A stretch of 64,000 nucleotides of DNA from JBCCGI01 sp039029355 (GTDB lineage Bacteria > Planctomycetota > UBA1135 > GCA-002686595), in assembly GCA_039029355.1 (NCBI GenBank), contig JBCCGI010000010.1, forward strand, positions 91,112-155,111. The letters are read 5' to 3'. Below, in pieces: positions 7,762 to 17,552 of the stretch (position 1 is the stretch's first letter; each line of letters starts with the position of its first letter). The notes under the pieces are model-generated. The model did not search any database. It saw only the letters and a list, made by a program, of their open reading frames with translations, and was not told the origin of the DNA. Both the position numbers and the translations under genes were made by a program.

Positions 7762-10700
7762 CTACCAGCCGAGGTGCTCCTGCGCGAGCCAGAGCGCGGG
7801 CAGATGCTCGGCCTCGAGCAGCGCGCGGCGCAGGTCCGCCGGACCCGAGGCCTCGGCCGCCCGCAGCGTGTCGGCGAGCTCACGCGGGAACGGGCCGGAG
7901 AGCGGGGCGAGCTTCTCGTAGACGCGCTCCATGCTCCCGACCTCCTTGCCGTCCTCGATCTTCTTGAGGTTGGACTTGAGCGCGGTCATCGCCTTCGTCC
8001 AGTCGCGCGCCGCGTCGGTCCGGCGGTAGGGCTTCAGCGCCTTCGAGTCGACGTCGATCGGTTGGTCGAGCAGCTCACCCCACGTCGCGAGCGCCAGAAG
8101 CGCCGGCTCGCGGCCGTCGGCGACCAGCGGCTCGGCGAAGGCCTCGGGCGACGCGATCGCGCCCTCCAGCTCGTTGAGGCGCGTCTGGGCGTCCAGCACG
8201 AACTGATCGAGGCGCCAGTCGAAGTTGCGCGACCCGAGCAGCAGCCCCGTCGCGGCCTTGACGTCGCCGCGCGACAGGGCCTCGACGCCTTCGGTCCGCC
8301 AGCTCTCGCGCCAGGTGGCGAGGTCGTGCAGGCGGCGCTTCTCGATCAGGTCCTTCAGCGGCGCGTCGAGGTACGACTCCTCGCCCGCCGACCAGTCGCG
8401 CCCGATCTTGAAGCCGGGGTCGCCCTCCCAGACGACCTTGCCGTCGATGTCCAGGAGCAGCATGCGCGGCAGGTTGAAGCGGTTGATGAAGTAGTCCTGG
8501 AAGGTCTTCCCCGTGCCCGCCTCTTCGTCGAGCTTGTCGACCGCGACCGCGCCCGGGAACGACCGGGTGGCGAGGTAGGCGTCGAGCTTGTCGTCGTCCC
8601 AGGTGTTCGCGACGTTGATGATGCGCAGCCCGACGTCGGAGTGGCGCTCGGCCACTTCGTGCAGCCACTCGTCGAGCCGGATCTGGTCGTTCTGCCCGGT
8701 GCTCCATAGCACGAGCAGCTGCGGCACGGCACCGGCCTCCTCCCACGACTCGCGCGTCTCACCGACCCAGCGCTCGGCCGCGGGGAAGGGCGGCTTCGCT
8801 CCGACCCAGCTGTAGCCCATGCTGCCGCCGGCGCCGGCGATGCCTTCCATGCGGATCTCGCGCTCGATCAGCGAGCCGGGATCGCGCGGCTGGCGCGCCA
8901 GATAACGCACGTTGCGGAAGCGCGCCGAACCGGGCCCCATCAGCAGCCCGAAGGTGCCCCGCAGCACGCCCAAGCTGCCGAACTCCTGGGTGGCGACGAA
9001 CTCGCCGTCGAGCCAGACGTCGACGTTGCGGCCGGTGATGTCGACGCGCAGCTTGCGCCAGTTGTCGGACGACGACACGTCGCGGTCGCGCGTCTCGGGG
9101 ATCGGGCTGTGGCGCCAGATCTCGAACGAGCTGTCGCCGTAGAACGTGGACAGGTCCACGTAGCCCTGCTTCGCCGTCCCGTCGTCGTCGAATCCGGGCG
9201 GGAACAGGATCGCGGCGTGGAAGTCGGTCAGCGTCTTGCGGCCGAAGACCACGCCGCAGAAGCGCACCTTGCCGTACTCGGCCGAGATCTCGGCCTCCAT
9301 CGAGAAGTCGCCCGAGGTGACCTCGTCGAGCACGAGGAAGCGGTAGTCGAACTCCTGCTCGCCCTCGAACGCGCCCTCGATGATCTCGCGGTTGGAGTTG
9401 AAGGTCGTGTTGCCGACCTTGGCCCAGCCGTCGAAGTTCTGCTCGTTGTAGGCCAGCCGCCACATCGCCAGCGACTTCTCGCTGCGCCGCGCGGCCTCCT
9501 CGAAGAACGGGAACATCTCCGGCATGTCGAAGTCGTTCCCCATCCGCCAGGAGAGGTCCATCGCCTGCAGGTACAGCTCCTCGCCGAGGTAGCGCTGTGC
9601 CAGCACGACCGACGAGCGTGCGAGGTCCTCGCGGATCTGGATCAGCGTCTTCTGCTTCGGGTCGAGCTTGGCCAGCTTGCGCTCGAACTCGTCGATGCGC
9701 TTCTCGTCGACCGGGTCCTGGCGCTCCAGCTCGGACAGCGCGAGGCGCACCAGCTTCGCGGCGCGGTCCTTCTCCTTCACCTCGTCCGCGAGGTGCTCGG
9801 CGAACTCGTCCAGCAGGTCGACGTTCGAGGGGTCCTCGACCAGGCCTTTCTCGAAGTGCTCGATCGCGTCGGTCATGTCGCCGCGCTGGATCGCGTAGCG
9901 GGCCCACTGCAGGTAAGGGCGCTCGACGGTGATCTGGCCGCCGACCTCTTTGCGCAGCCGCGTGAGCCAGTCCTTCCAGACCTGGTCGAGCTCCTCGACG
10001 GTCCGCGGCAGCTCCAAGTCGGTGGTGTCGACGCCCTTCGTCGGACGCTTGGGGTTGGCGAGCACGACCTCCTCGAAGTTCTCGACCGCGCCGTCCCCGA
10101 CGCGTCCGCCGGACGAGTCGATGAACTCGCGGAACGCGTCGCGGTAGATGAAGCGGCCGTCGATCGGGTCCTCGAAGTTGTAGAGGAAGTAGACGACGCC
10201 CCAGGTCGGCGCGTACCACGGCGGGCCCCAGCGGTAGCGGTTCTCGAGCACGATGCGGAAGGTCGGCGCCTTCTCCGGGGTGCTGCCCGAGGGGTTCTCC
10301 GGGTCGATCCCGTCGTCGGCGCTCGACATCCACCCGCGCTCCATACGGTCGACGAGCGGGAACAGCCGGTGGCTCGCCGGCAGGTTCATCAGCACCGTGC
10401 CGTTCGACAGGATGCGGCAGCCCTCGAAGAACGACGCCAGGCCCTCGTTGAGCCACCCCGCGGCGTTGGTCGCCAGGCCGACGAACTGGTGCGCCGCCTC
10501 GTGGAAGAGCGTGCCGGTGGTCTCCTCGAAGCCGCCGCCTCCGATGTAGGTCTCGACCGCGCCGCCGGTGAAGTGTCCGGCCGACCACTCGACCGGCGGG
10601 CCGATGCCCAGCTCGAGGTACTCGTCGCGGGTGGCGAAGATGTTCAGCGCGATGCGCGGGACGCTGCCGCCGTCTTCCTCGGTGCCGAACTGGAAGAACT

Positions 10701-11424
10701 GGCGATAGAAGGCGTTCATCTGCTCCATCGCCTCGGCCGAGCGCACGAGCACCTCGTAGCCGGCGTTCGTGTGCGTGACGTAGTTGTCGCGCTCCAGCAC
10801 GGCGTGGTCGTCCCAGGTCGCGTGCCGCTCGTCGTGCTCGCGGATCCACTCGAGGTCGACGTCCGCCAGCAGGTCCCTTGGCTTCGCGTCGCCGGCGAGG
10901 CTCGGGTCGGGCGCCGACGCGATGCGCTGGATGGCCTCGGCGCTGGCGGCGTGTTCGGGGTCGAGGGCGAGGATCTCCTTGTGGACGCGGATCGCGGAGT
11001 GCGGGCGGCCGTCCTTTTCGTACTTCACCGCGAGCGGCTCCAGGCGCTCGATGAAGCGCACCTTCAGGCTGAGGAGGTCCGGCGCGATCGGGTCGAGCTC
11101 GGCCAGGTGCGTCTCGAGCGCCAGGCGCTCCTTCTTCTTCAGCCCCTGGGCTACCGTCAGCTGGTACTCGCGGTGGAGCGCGTATACCAGCTCGTCGCGG
11201 TCGCCCGCGGCCTCCGCCCAGCGGGCGCGCAGCGACCAGGCCGGCACCGAGCGCGGATCGCGCTCCTGCGCGCGGCGGATCTCCTCGCGCGCGCGCTCCA
11301 GGTTGCCGTCGGCGAGCGCGCGTTCGGCGAGACCGAGCGCGCGGGCGAAGGGCGAAGCATCCTCCACCGCGGCGGGCGAAACGAGCAGGACACCGACGGC
11401 CAGGGCCGAGAAGAAGCGTTTCAT
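7762..11424 (-). CDS. Secreted multidomain HExxH protein with LamG/DUF1080-like and thioredoxin-like domains
   Basis: A 1220-residue exported protein. Its signal peptide is MKRFFSALAVGVLLVSPAAV. Residues about 25-190 look like TPR-type helices. Residues about 230-470 hold a DUF1570-like metallopeptidase domain: the zinc motif HEAAH at 308-312 and a third ligand, Glu327, in LNEGLASFFEG. A further helical repeat region follows. A beta-sandwich domain resembling DUF1080/LamG (VRFCGVVFGR, WRKLRVDITG, VDVWLDGEFVA) spans roughly 690-860. Near 900-1010 is a TlpA-like thioredoxin fold (LLVLWSTGQNDQ, LPRMLLLDIDGKVVWEG) whose active-site CxxC is absent. The zinc site is complete, so peptidase activity is plausible. 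The substrate is unknown. Fusion of a peptidase, a carbohydrate-binding-type sandwich and a non-redox thioredoxin fold suggests a periplasmic or surface role. Confidence 0.82.
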   Translation of the reverse strand: MKRFFSALAVGVLLVSPAAVEDASPFARALGLAERALADGNLERAREEIRRAQERDPRSVPAWSLRARWAEAAGDRDELVYALHREYQLTVAQGLKKKERLALETHLAELDPIAPDLLSLKVRFIERLEPLAVKYEKDGRPHSAIRVHKEILALDPEHAASAEAIQRIASAPDPSLAGDAKPRDLLADVDLEWIREHDERHATWDDHAVLERDNYVTHTNAGYEVLVRSAEAMEQMNAFYRQFFQFGTEEDGGSVPRIALNIFATRDEYLELGIGPPVEWSAGHFTGGAVETYIGGGGFEETTGTLFHEAAHQFVGLATNAAGWLNEGLASFFEGCRILSNGTVLMNLPASHRLFPLVDRMERGWMSSADDGIDPENPSGSTPEKAPTFRIVLENRYRWGPPWYAPTWGVVYFLYNFEDPIDGRFIYRDAFREFIDSSGGRVGDGAVENFEEVVLANPKRPTKGVDTTDLELPRTVEELDQVWKDWLTRLRKEVGGQITVERPYLQWARYAIQRGDMTDAIEHFEKGLVEDPSNVDLLDEFAEHLADEVKEKDRAAKLVRLALSELERQDPVDEKRIDEFERKLAKLDPKQKTLIQIREDLARSSVVLAQRYLGEELYLQAMDLSWRMGNDFDMPEMFPFFEEAARRSEKSLAMWRLAYNEQNFDGWAKVGNTTFNSNREIIEGAFEGEQEFDYRFLVLDEVTSGDFSMEAEISAEYGKVRFCGVVFGRKTLTDFHAAILFPPGFDDDGTAKQGYVDLSTFYGDSSFEIWRHSPIPETRDRDVSSSDNWRKLRVDITGRNVDVWLDGEFVATQEFGSLGVLRGTFGLLMGPGSARFRNVRYLARQPRDPGSLIEREIRMEGIAGAGGSMGYSWVGAKPPFPAAERWVGETRESWEEAGAVPQLLVLWSTGQNDQIRLDEWLHEVAERHSDVGLRIINVANTWDDDKLDAYLATRSFPGAVAVDKLDEEAGTGKTFQDYFINRFNLPRMLLLDIDGKVVWEGDPGFKIGRDWSAGEESYLDAPLKDLIEKRRLHDLATWRESWRTEGVEALSRGDVKAATGLLLGSRNFDWRLDQFVLDAQTRLNELEGAIASPEAFAEPLVADGREPALLALATWGELLDQPIDVDSKALKPYRRTDAARDWTKAMTALKSNLKKIEDGKEVGSMERVYEKLAPLSGPFPRELADTLRAAEASGPADLRRALLEAEHLPALWLAQEHLGW

Positions 11425-11544
11425 GAAGTCGACGGATTCTGCAGGAGCGACGGGGGGCCCAGAGAGTACCGCAGGTGGCCGCTCGAGCTACCGGGTAGCG
11501 GCTCGGCTTACGGTCCGTTGACGGGGGAGAGGTGCGGGGGGGCG

Positions 11545-14500
11545 TCAGCGGGGCAGGCGCCGGACGACGCCGGGCTCGAGGAAGACCAGCGTGGCCGCCA
11601 CGGCCTCTTCCGCGAGCCCGGTCATGCGGGCGAGCACGCGCCGGTACCCGGCGAGCTGCGGCGCGTAGAACGCCGCGCGTGCCTCGACGCCCGCCGCCGC
11701 GACCCGGTCGGTCTTGTAGTCGAGCACCTCGGCGCCGGTCAGCTCGCCGCCGCGACGCCGCAGCACCACGCGGTCGAACGAGCCGGTCCACAGCGTCTCG
11801 CCGCCGTCCGGGTCGGGCACGATCTCCGAGAAGCCGCGCTCGCGCCACACCTCCAGCTCCTCGTCGGCTCCGGCCTGGCGCGCCCGGGTGAGGAGCGCCT
11901 GCAGCTCCTCGCCCGCGAGCGCCGCGCGGAAGGCGGTCAGGGCCTCGCGCCGGGCCGCCTCGTCGCGCTCGATCCCGTGGCCGAGGGCGGAGAGCTCGTC
12001 GTCGCCGGCGCCGAAGTCCTCCAGCCACTCGACCTCTTCGAGCCAGCGGTGGATCAACGTCCCGCGCGTGAACCCGCCCGCGCGGCGCGGGCGCAGGAGG
12101 TCCTCGACGGCGAGCAGCGCGCCGCCCTCCTCGGCGGACGGGCTGCGGCGCGGGAGCGCGCGCGGATGCGTCGGCTTCCGGAAGCGCGGCAGCCGATCCG
12201 GCTCCTCGTCCTCGGGCGCCGGCGGCTCGCCCTGCGGCGGCGGGGGCCACCAGGCCTCGCAGCTCTCGGGGTGGTGCCACAGCACGCCGCCCTCGGTGGC
12301 GGGTCCGTTGCCGAGCGCGTCGCGGAGCACCCCGGCGTAGGTGCCGGGGATGCGCGGTTGCTTGCGGTGGCGCACGATGATGTCGAGCCGATGGGCGGCG
12401 CGCGTCAGGCCGACGTACAGCAGGCACAGCGCCTCGCGCACGGCGCGGACGTCCTCCTCGTGCCGCATCGGGGCGAGCTCGTCCGGGTCGAGCTCGCAGA
12501 CCGCGTGCGAGCGCGAGCACGAGACGCCCGTGAGCTCCTTCGCCGCGACCGGCCGCCGGCGCAGCACCGAGAAGTCGCGCAGCAGGAAGCGCAGGTCGAG
12601 CTCCGGCAGGATCACCGCGTCGAACTCCAGCCCCTTCGCGGCGTGGGTGGTCATCACCTTCACCTGCGTCGACGAGGGGTCCTCGACCGGCGTGTCGCGC
12701 ACGAAGGCGAGGAACGCGTCGGCGCGCAGCTCCTCGCGCCGGTCGAAGGCATAGCCCAGGTCGACGAGCTGCGCGAAGCGCTTGCGATCCCAGGCGCCGT
12801 AGCCCTCGGCGGCGTGCACGGCCGGCAACAGGGTCCCTAGCAGCTCGCCGAAGCCCAGCCGCGCCAGGTCGTCGCGCAAGCGGCGCGAGAGGGCGGCGGG
12901 CGCGAGCGCGTCGCGCTCGCCTACGCCCAGGATCGCCGCCAGCGGCGACGTGCAGACGTGGAAGGCCGCCGACGTGTCGCCGGGGTGGTCGGCCAGGTGC
13001 AGCGCCGACAGCGCGTGCAGCACGGCCGCCGAGTCGAGCAGCGGGTTCCCGCCCTCGCTGCTCGCGCGCAGCCCGCGCTGGCGCAGCAGGTAGATCATGC
13101 GCGCGACGTGCGCGTTGCGGCGCAGGAGCACCGCGATGGTCGCGTGGGGTGCCTCGGACGCGATCGCTGCGGCGCGCTCCGCCGCCAGTTCGAGCGTGGG
13201 GACGTCCGGATCCTCGTCGTCGTGCGGCGGCCGTGCCTCGAGCAGCCAAGCCGCGCCCGGGAGCTCGCGCGCGGCGATGTGCGGCCGGTAGTCCTCTTGC
13301 CACTTGCGCGCCGCATCGCGGTAGGAGCGCTGCCCCTCGAAGGCCGCGTTGTCGCCGATGCGCTGGAACACGAGGTCGACGGTGGACAACACGACCTGCG
13401 ACGAGCGCCAGCTCTGCGACAGCTCGGTGGCATCCGGCAGGTGGCGGAAGCGCTCCGGCATCTCGGCCAGGAGCCGCGGCTCCCCCGAGCGCCAGGCGTA
13501 GATCGACTGCTTGACGTCGCCGACGCAGAAGAAGCTGCGCTCGCCCGTCCCGTCGGACACGATCTCCTCGGCGAGCGGCTCGAGCACGCGCCACTGCGAC
13601 GGCGCCGTGTCCTGGAACTCGTCCAGCAACAGGTGGTCGACGCGTCCGTCGAGCCGGAACCAAAGGTCGAACCCGCTGGCCGCCAGCGGCACGCCGTCGA
13701 GCGGCGCCAGCGCGCGCGGCAGGTCGTCGAACACCAGCCCGCCGTCGAGGTCCTTGCGCTCGGCGTAGGCGGCCTCGAAGCGGTCGAGCCACGCGAGCGT
13801 CGCCGCGTTCTGCCGCTGTACCTCGGACAGGATCTCGTGCCGCGCGTGGGCGAGCAGCGGCAGGAGCACGTCCATGTGGTGCTGGGTGATGTCCTGCGAG
13901 GAGTAGGTCGTCTCGCCCTCGAGGATCTTCTTCAGGATCCCCTTGTCGACCATCTGCACCCAGGTCTCGGCACGGACCGCTTCGATCAGCTCGTCGCGCG
14001 CGCGGATCCAGGTCTTCGCCTCGGGGCCCTTGCCGCCGCGGGTGCGCGGTAGCTCCATCGTCTCGAGGTCTTCGAGCGCCTGCGCGAGGCGCTCGTCGTC
14101 GAGGCCGTCGGGGGCCGAGACCCGGTCCCACGCCGCGGCGTGGCTGTCGAGGAACGCCGAGCGTCCCTCGTCGACGGTGGCGAGGAGCGTGCGCTCGATC
14201 GCCTTCGATGCGCCGGACTTCTGCAGCGCGCGCAGGAGCTCGATCACCTCGTCGCGCTCGGCCCGCGCCAGCGCGTCGGAGATCGAGTCGCGGCGCAGCA
14301 CCTTGTCCTCGTCCTCGTCGAGGATGCGCCACTCCGGCGGCAGCGCGAGCTCGAGCGCGAACACGCGCGCGAGGTGCACGAAGAAGGCGTCCAGCGTGCG
14401 GATGCGGAAGCGGTGCAGCCCGCGCACCAGCTCGGCCAGCAGCTCGGTGCAGCGCGCCGCATCGACCGGCGCGACGCCCTCGGCCTCCAGCTGCTGGTTC

Positions 14501-14715
14501 AGCGCTCGCAGCGCCCCCGCACCGGCCGACGCGTCGACCAGGCGCCGCAGCACGCGGTCGAGGATCTCACCCGCGGCTTTGCGCGTAAAGGTTGTGGCGA
14601 GGATGCGCTCGGGCTCGACGCCTGCGAACAGCAGCGCGAGGAAGCGGCCCGACAGCTGGTAGGTCTTGCCCGTCCCCGCCGAGGCCAGGATCAGCCGGTG
14701 CGGCGAAGCGCTCAC
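11545..14715 (-). CDS. addA: AddA-like UvrD-family helicase-nuclease
   Basis: A 1056-residue superfamily 1A helicase with a RecB-type nuclease, expected to process double-strand DNA ends for recombinational repair together with the AddB-like partner encoded just before it. Walker A is ASAGTGKTYQL (Lys17). Motif II is LLDEFQDT (Asp365-Glu366), motif V is MTTHAAKGLEFD and motif VI is LYVGLTRAAHR. The C-terminal PD-(D/E)XK nuclease shows GSFDRVVL and EVLDYKTD (Asp999, Lys1001). The GTG start at 14715 overlaps the previous stop as GTGA, and the Walker A segment sits at the very N-terminus as expected for AddA. The open frame continues far upstream, but that part lies inside the AddB-like gene and is not coding. 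The gene symbol rests on domain order and pairing, not on a database match. Confidence 0.9.
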   Translation of the reverse strand: MSASPHRLILASAGTGKTYQLSGRFLALLFAGVEPERILATTFTRKAAGEILDRVLRRLVDASAGAGALRALNQQLEAEGVAPVDAARCTELLAELVRGLHRFRIRTLDAFFVHLARVFALELALPPEWRILDEDEDKVLRRDSISDALARAERDEVIELLRALQKSGASKAIERTLLATVDEGRSAFLDSHAAAWDRVSAPDGLDDERLAQALEDLETMELPRTRGGKGPEAKTWIRARDELIEAVRAETWVQMVDKGILKKILEGETTYSSQDITQHHMDVLLPLLAHARHEILSEVQRQNAATLAWLDRFEAAYAERKDLDGGLVFDDLPRALAPLDGVPLAASGFDLWFRLDGRVDHLLLDEFQDTAPSQWRVLEPLAEEIVSDGTGERSFFCVGDVKQSIYAWRSGEPRLLAEMPERFRHLPDATELSQSWRSSQVVLSTVDLVFQRIGDNAAFEGQRSYRDAARKWQEDYRPHIAARELPGAAWLLEARPPHDDEDPDVPTLELAAERAAAIASEAPHATIAVLLRRNAHVARMIYLLRQRGLRASSEGGNPLLDSAAVLHALSALHLADHPGDTSAAFHVCTSPLAAILGVGERDALAPAALSRRLRDDLARLGFGELLGTLLPAVHAAEGYGAWDRKRFAQLVDLGYAFDRREELRADAFLAFVRDTPVEDPSSTQVKVMTTHAAKGLEFDAVILPELDLRFLLRDFSVLRRRPVAAKELTGVSCSRSHAVCELDPDELAPMRHEEDVRAVREALCLLYVGLTRAAHRLDIIVRHRKQPRIPGTYAGVLRDALGNGPATEGGVLWHHPESCEAWWPPPPQGEPPAPEDEEPDRLPRFRKPTHPRALPRRSPSAEEGGALLAVEDLLRPRRAGGFTRGTLIHRWLEEVEWLEDFGAGDDELSALGHGIERDEAARREALTAFRAALAGEELQALLTRARQAGADEELEVWRERGFSEIVPDPDGGETLWTGSFDRVVLRRRGGELTGAEVLDYKTDRVAAAGVEARAAFYAPQLAGYRRVLARMTGLAEEAVAATLVFLEPGVVRRLPR

Positions 14716-17552
14716 GCGACGCCTCCCTCGGCCGGGCGGTGCAGCAGGCCTTCGCCGAAGAGCGCGCGGAGGACGGGCTCGGACGGCACGTAGCCGCCGA
14801 GCTCGAAGAACTCGCCGCGCCGCACCTTGCGCACGACGTCGGCGGCCGCGGAGTAGGCGTCTTCGAAGTCCGCGTCGGTCCAGCCGTCGACGAGCTTGAA
14901 CGCGATGTCCTCGGCCTCGCGCGCGATCGTGACGTAGCCGACCTGCGGCGTGCCTTCGAGCCCGTGCTGGCGCGCCAGCGGCTCGGCCAGCAGGCGGTAC
15001 AACGGAAGCTGCAGGTTCCGCCACGTGCCGTCGCGCCCGCGCGCGGTCTTGGCGGGATCCGCGCCGGCCTCGGACGTCTTGTAGTCGAGGATCGCCCAGC
15101 CCTCGTCGGGGTGGACGTCGATCCGGTCGATCCGCCCGGTGATGCGGATCGCCTCGCCGTCGACGTCGAACGGCACGCCTTCGTCGGGGCGCCACTCGAC
15201 CGCCTGCACGCGCCAACCCTTCGCGGCGCGCCAGGCCTGGACCTGGGCGAAGCGGCGCAGGCGGTACTTGAGCTGTTCGAGCTGCAGTGCGACGGCCGGC
15301 AGCGGCGTCTTGCCGAAGGTCGCGCGCGCGAGGTCGTCGGCCTTCTGGGACAGGAAGTCCTCGATCACGTCGGCGAGTGGCGAGTCGCGTACCTCGCTCT
15401 CGCCGAAGGCCTGCAGCACGGCGTGACCGAAGTTGCCAAAGCGCAGCGGGTCGAGCTCGCGCGCGCTGTCGTCGCGCGTGCGCAGGCGCAGGACGCGACG
15501 CAGGTAGAAGAGGTAGGGCGACGTCAGGTAGTCGCCGAACGAGGTCACGCTCATGCGGTCGACGCGCGGCGTCTCGCGCAGGCGCGGGAGCGGAGCGACC
15601 GGGTCGGCGCCCTCGTCGCGCGCGGGCTCGGGGCGGGTCTCCGGCGGCAGGAAGCGGCGCACCCGCTCGGCGACCTCGTCCTCGGGCGCGTGGAAGGCGA
15701 TGCGGCTGGGCACCAGCGGATCCCCGTCGCGCGCGCGGCGACCGGTCACCAGCGCGGCGTCGGGCCGCGCCGAGAGCAGCACCGTCGTCGCGTAGACGTC
15801 CCGCGCGAGGCGGGCATCGTTGTCGGGCAGCCCCAGCTTGGTGCGCAGCGCATCGGGCAGGAACGCGTCGCCCTGCACGGACTCGGGAACGCGGCCTTCG
15901 TTGAAGCCCGCGACCACCAGCGCCGGAGCGTCGTCGAGCGCGAGCTCGAGCCAGCCGAGCGCCTCGACCGTCGGTTCTTCGGGCCGCGCCGGCGCGGGCG
16001 CCACGGATGCGCCGCGCAGCTGCCGCAGGAGCAGCGCGAGCGCCTCGTGCGCCAGCAGCTTGCCGCCGACCAGGCCCGCCGGAACCGCCGCGAGCTCCTC
16101 GATCCCCTCCGCGAGCCGCGTGATCGCGCCCGCCAGGACGCGCTCGTCCTCGACCTCGGGGTCCAGCGGCGCCGCGCCGTAGACGGTGCCGAGCAGCTCG
16201 CGCGTCGCCTCGGCCCACGCGCCGAGCTCGGCCTTGCGCTTGCCGGCCAGCGCGCCGAGCAGCGCGACCAGGCGCTCGTGGAGCTCGCGCACGCCGCGCG
16301 TGTCCGCGGGCGCTCCGGGCCAATCCTCGGACGGGCCGTGCGGCAGGTGTTCCTCGTGGTAGCGGTCCAGCACCTCGGCCGGATCCCGCTTGGCATCCTC
16401 GTCCGCGACCAGTGGCGCCAGGTCGGGGTGGCGCACGAGCGTCGCAAGCTCGGGGAAGCCGCGCCGCTCGAGGAAGCGCGCGGCGGCCGCGAGCACCCGG
16501 TAGGGCCGCGTGCGCACGAGCGGCGTGCCGGCGGCGTTGCGCATGCGCGCGCCCGCGGCGCGCAAGCGGCGCTCTAGGTACGGCGCGACCTCGTCGTCGG
16601 CGAGCCCGATCGTGATCTCCTCGGCCGCGTAGCGCTCGGACCAGCCCGCGAGCAGCGTCGAGATGCGGTCGGCCTGGTCGCTCGGCTTCTCCTCGACGTG
16701 CCAGCGCTCGACGTCGAGCGGGACGTCGCGCGTGCTCCAGAAGGCCGGAAAGAGGCGCCCGGCGGCGTCGAAGCCGTCGGCGAGCTCCGCGGGAGCCGCC
16801 ACGAGCGCGGTCGCCCGCTCGTCGAGCTCGGCCAGGGTCCGCGCGAGCAGGTGGTTCATATCCGCGACGCCGACGAGTACTACGTCGCGGTCGCGCCGGA
16901 TGCGGCCGGCGTCGATCGCGGCGCGCCGGCCCTCGTGCGGGTCGACCAGGTCCTCGCGGGCGAGCACCTCGCGATACGTCGCCTGCGCGCGCGCGAGCGC
17001 GGCCCAGCGCGAGCGCTCGTCCTCCTGCTCGGGCCCCGAGCCGGCGTCGACGAGCGCGTCGAAGTCGAGCCCCTCGGGCGCGAGCAGGCCGTGCAGCGTG
17101 CGGACGGTGTCGGCGAGCCGCAGCCGGGCCTCGGTGTCGCGGCGCTCGGTGGCGCCGCGCGCGATGCGCTCGAGGTCGCGCGCGGGCAGTGCCTCGAGCG
17201 CGTGGCGCCACGCCAGCGTGCGCGCGAGGCGCCCGGCGGCCGGGCGTTCGAGCTGGAGCAGCTCGTCGACCAGCTCGCCCTGCGTCACGAGCCGCGGCGG
17301 CCGCCAGCCGGCGGTGGCGCCGCGCGCGAGGAGCTCGCCGAGCCGTCGCCGCGCACGGCCGCCGGGGAGCGCGATGAGCAGCTCGCCGAGGTCCGCCTCG
17401 CGCTCGCGCAACAGCCACTCCGCGGCCGCCGCCAGCGGCGGGCGATCCCAGCCGAGGAACACGCGGCGCACGCGCGGCGTCGGCGGCGCAGCGGGGGCGT
17501 CGAAGGGCAGCATGCCCGTCGCCGCGTCGGCCTCGCGCTTGCGCGGGCTCAC
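14712..17552 (-). CDS. addB: AddB-like PD-(D/E)XK nuclease, helicase-like N-terminus
   Basis: A 946-residue protein that pairs with the helicase-nuclease at 11545-14715. The N-terminal part (VRRVFLGWDRPPLAAAAEWL, ELLIALPGGRARRRLGELL) is the inactivated helicase fold of AddB proteins; no intact Walker A is visible. The middle contains helicase-like pieces such as PALVVAGFNEGRVPESVQGD. The C-terminus is a RecB-type nuclease: GRIDRIDVHPDEGWAILDYK, with Asp823 and Lys825 in the DYK triad, and an upstream FGHAVLQAF helix. I do not see the four cysteines of the AddB iron-sulfur cluster. It starts at GTG in a GTGA overlap with the upstream membrane-protein gene and ends in a GTGA overlap with addA, so the three genes form one tightly coupled operon. 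Confidence 0.85.
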   Translation of the reverse strand: MSPRKREADAATGMLPFDAPAAPPTPRVRRVFLGWDRPPLAAAAEWLLREREADLGELLIALPGGRARRRLGELLARGATAGWRPPRLVTQGELVDELLQLERPAAGRLARTLAWRHALEALPARDLERIARGATERRDTEARLRLADTVRTLHGLLAPEGLDFDALVDAGSGPEQEDERSRWAALARAQATYREVLAREDLVDPHEGRRAAIDAGRIRRDRDVVLVGVADMNHLLARTLAELDERATALVAAPAELADGFDAAGRLFPAFWSTRDVPLDVERWHVEEKPSDQADRISTLLAGWSERYAAEEITIGLADDEVAPYLERRLRAAGARMRNAAGTPLVRTRPYRVLAAAARFLERRGFPELATLVRHPDLAPLVADEDAKRDPAEVLDRYHEEHLPHGPSEDWPGAPADTRGVRELHERLVALLGALAGKRKAELGAWAEATRELLGTVYGAAPLDPEVEDERVLAGAITRLAEGIEELAAVPAGLVGGKLLAHEALALLLRQLRGASVAPAPARPEEPTVEALGWLELALDDAPALVVAGFNEGRVPESVQGDAFLPDALRTKLGLPDNDARLARDVYATTVLLSARPDAALVTGRRARDGDPLVPSRIAFHAPEDEVAERVRRFLPPETRPEPARDEGADPVAPLPRLRETPRVDRMSVTSFGDYLTSPYLFYLRRVLRLRTRDDSARELDPLRFGNFGHAVLQAFGESEVRDSPLADVIEDFLSQKADDLARATFGKTPLPAVALQLEQLKYRLRRFAQVQAWRAAKGWRVQAVEWRPDEGVPFDVDGEAIRITGRIDRIDVHPDEGWAILDYKTSEAGADPAKTARGRDGTWRNLQLPLYRLLAEPLARQHGLEGTPQVGYVTIAREAEDIAFKLVDGWTDADFEDAYSAAADVVRKVRRGEFFELGGYVPSEPVLRALFGEGLLHRPAEGGVA

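Noticed and set aside
5977..8709. Long plus-strand open frame opposite the DUF2339 and HExxH genes
   Set aside because: Antisense to two well-supported genes, and composed of Arg/Glu/Gln-rich sequence with no fold signature.
9109..12840. Plus-strand open frame of over 1200 codons
   Set aside because: It lies opposite the HExxH and addA genes; composition is that of an antisense shadow in GC-rich DNA.
8759..14332. Very long minus-strand open frame across the HExxH-protein and helicase genes
   Set aside because: It is Arg/Ala/Pro-rich without domains and runs in another frame of genes that have clear motifs; high GC content removes stops.
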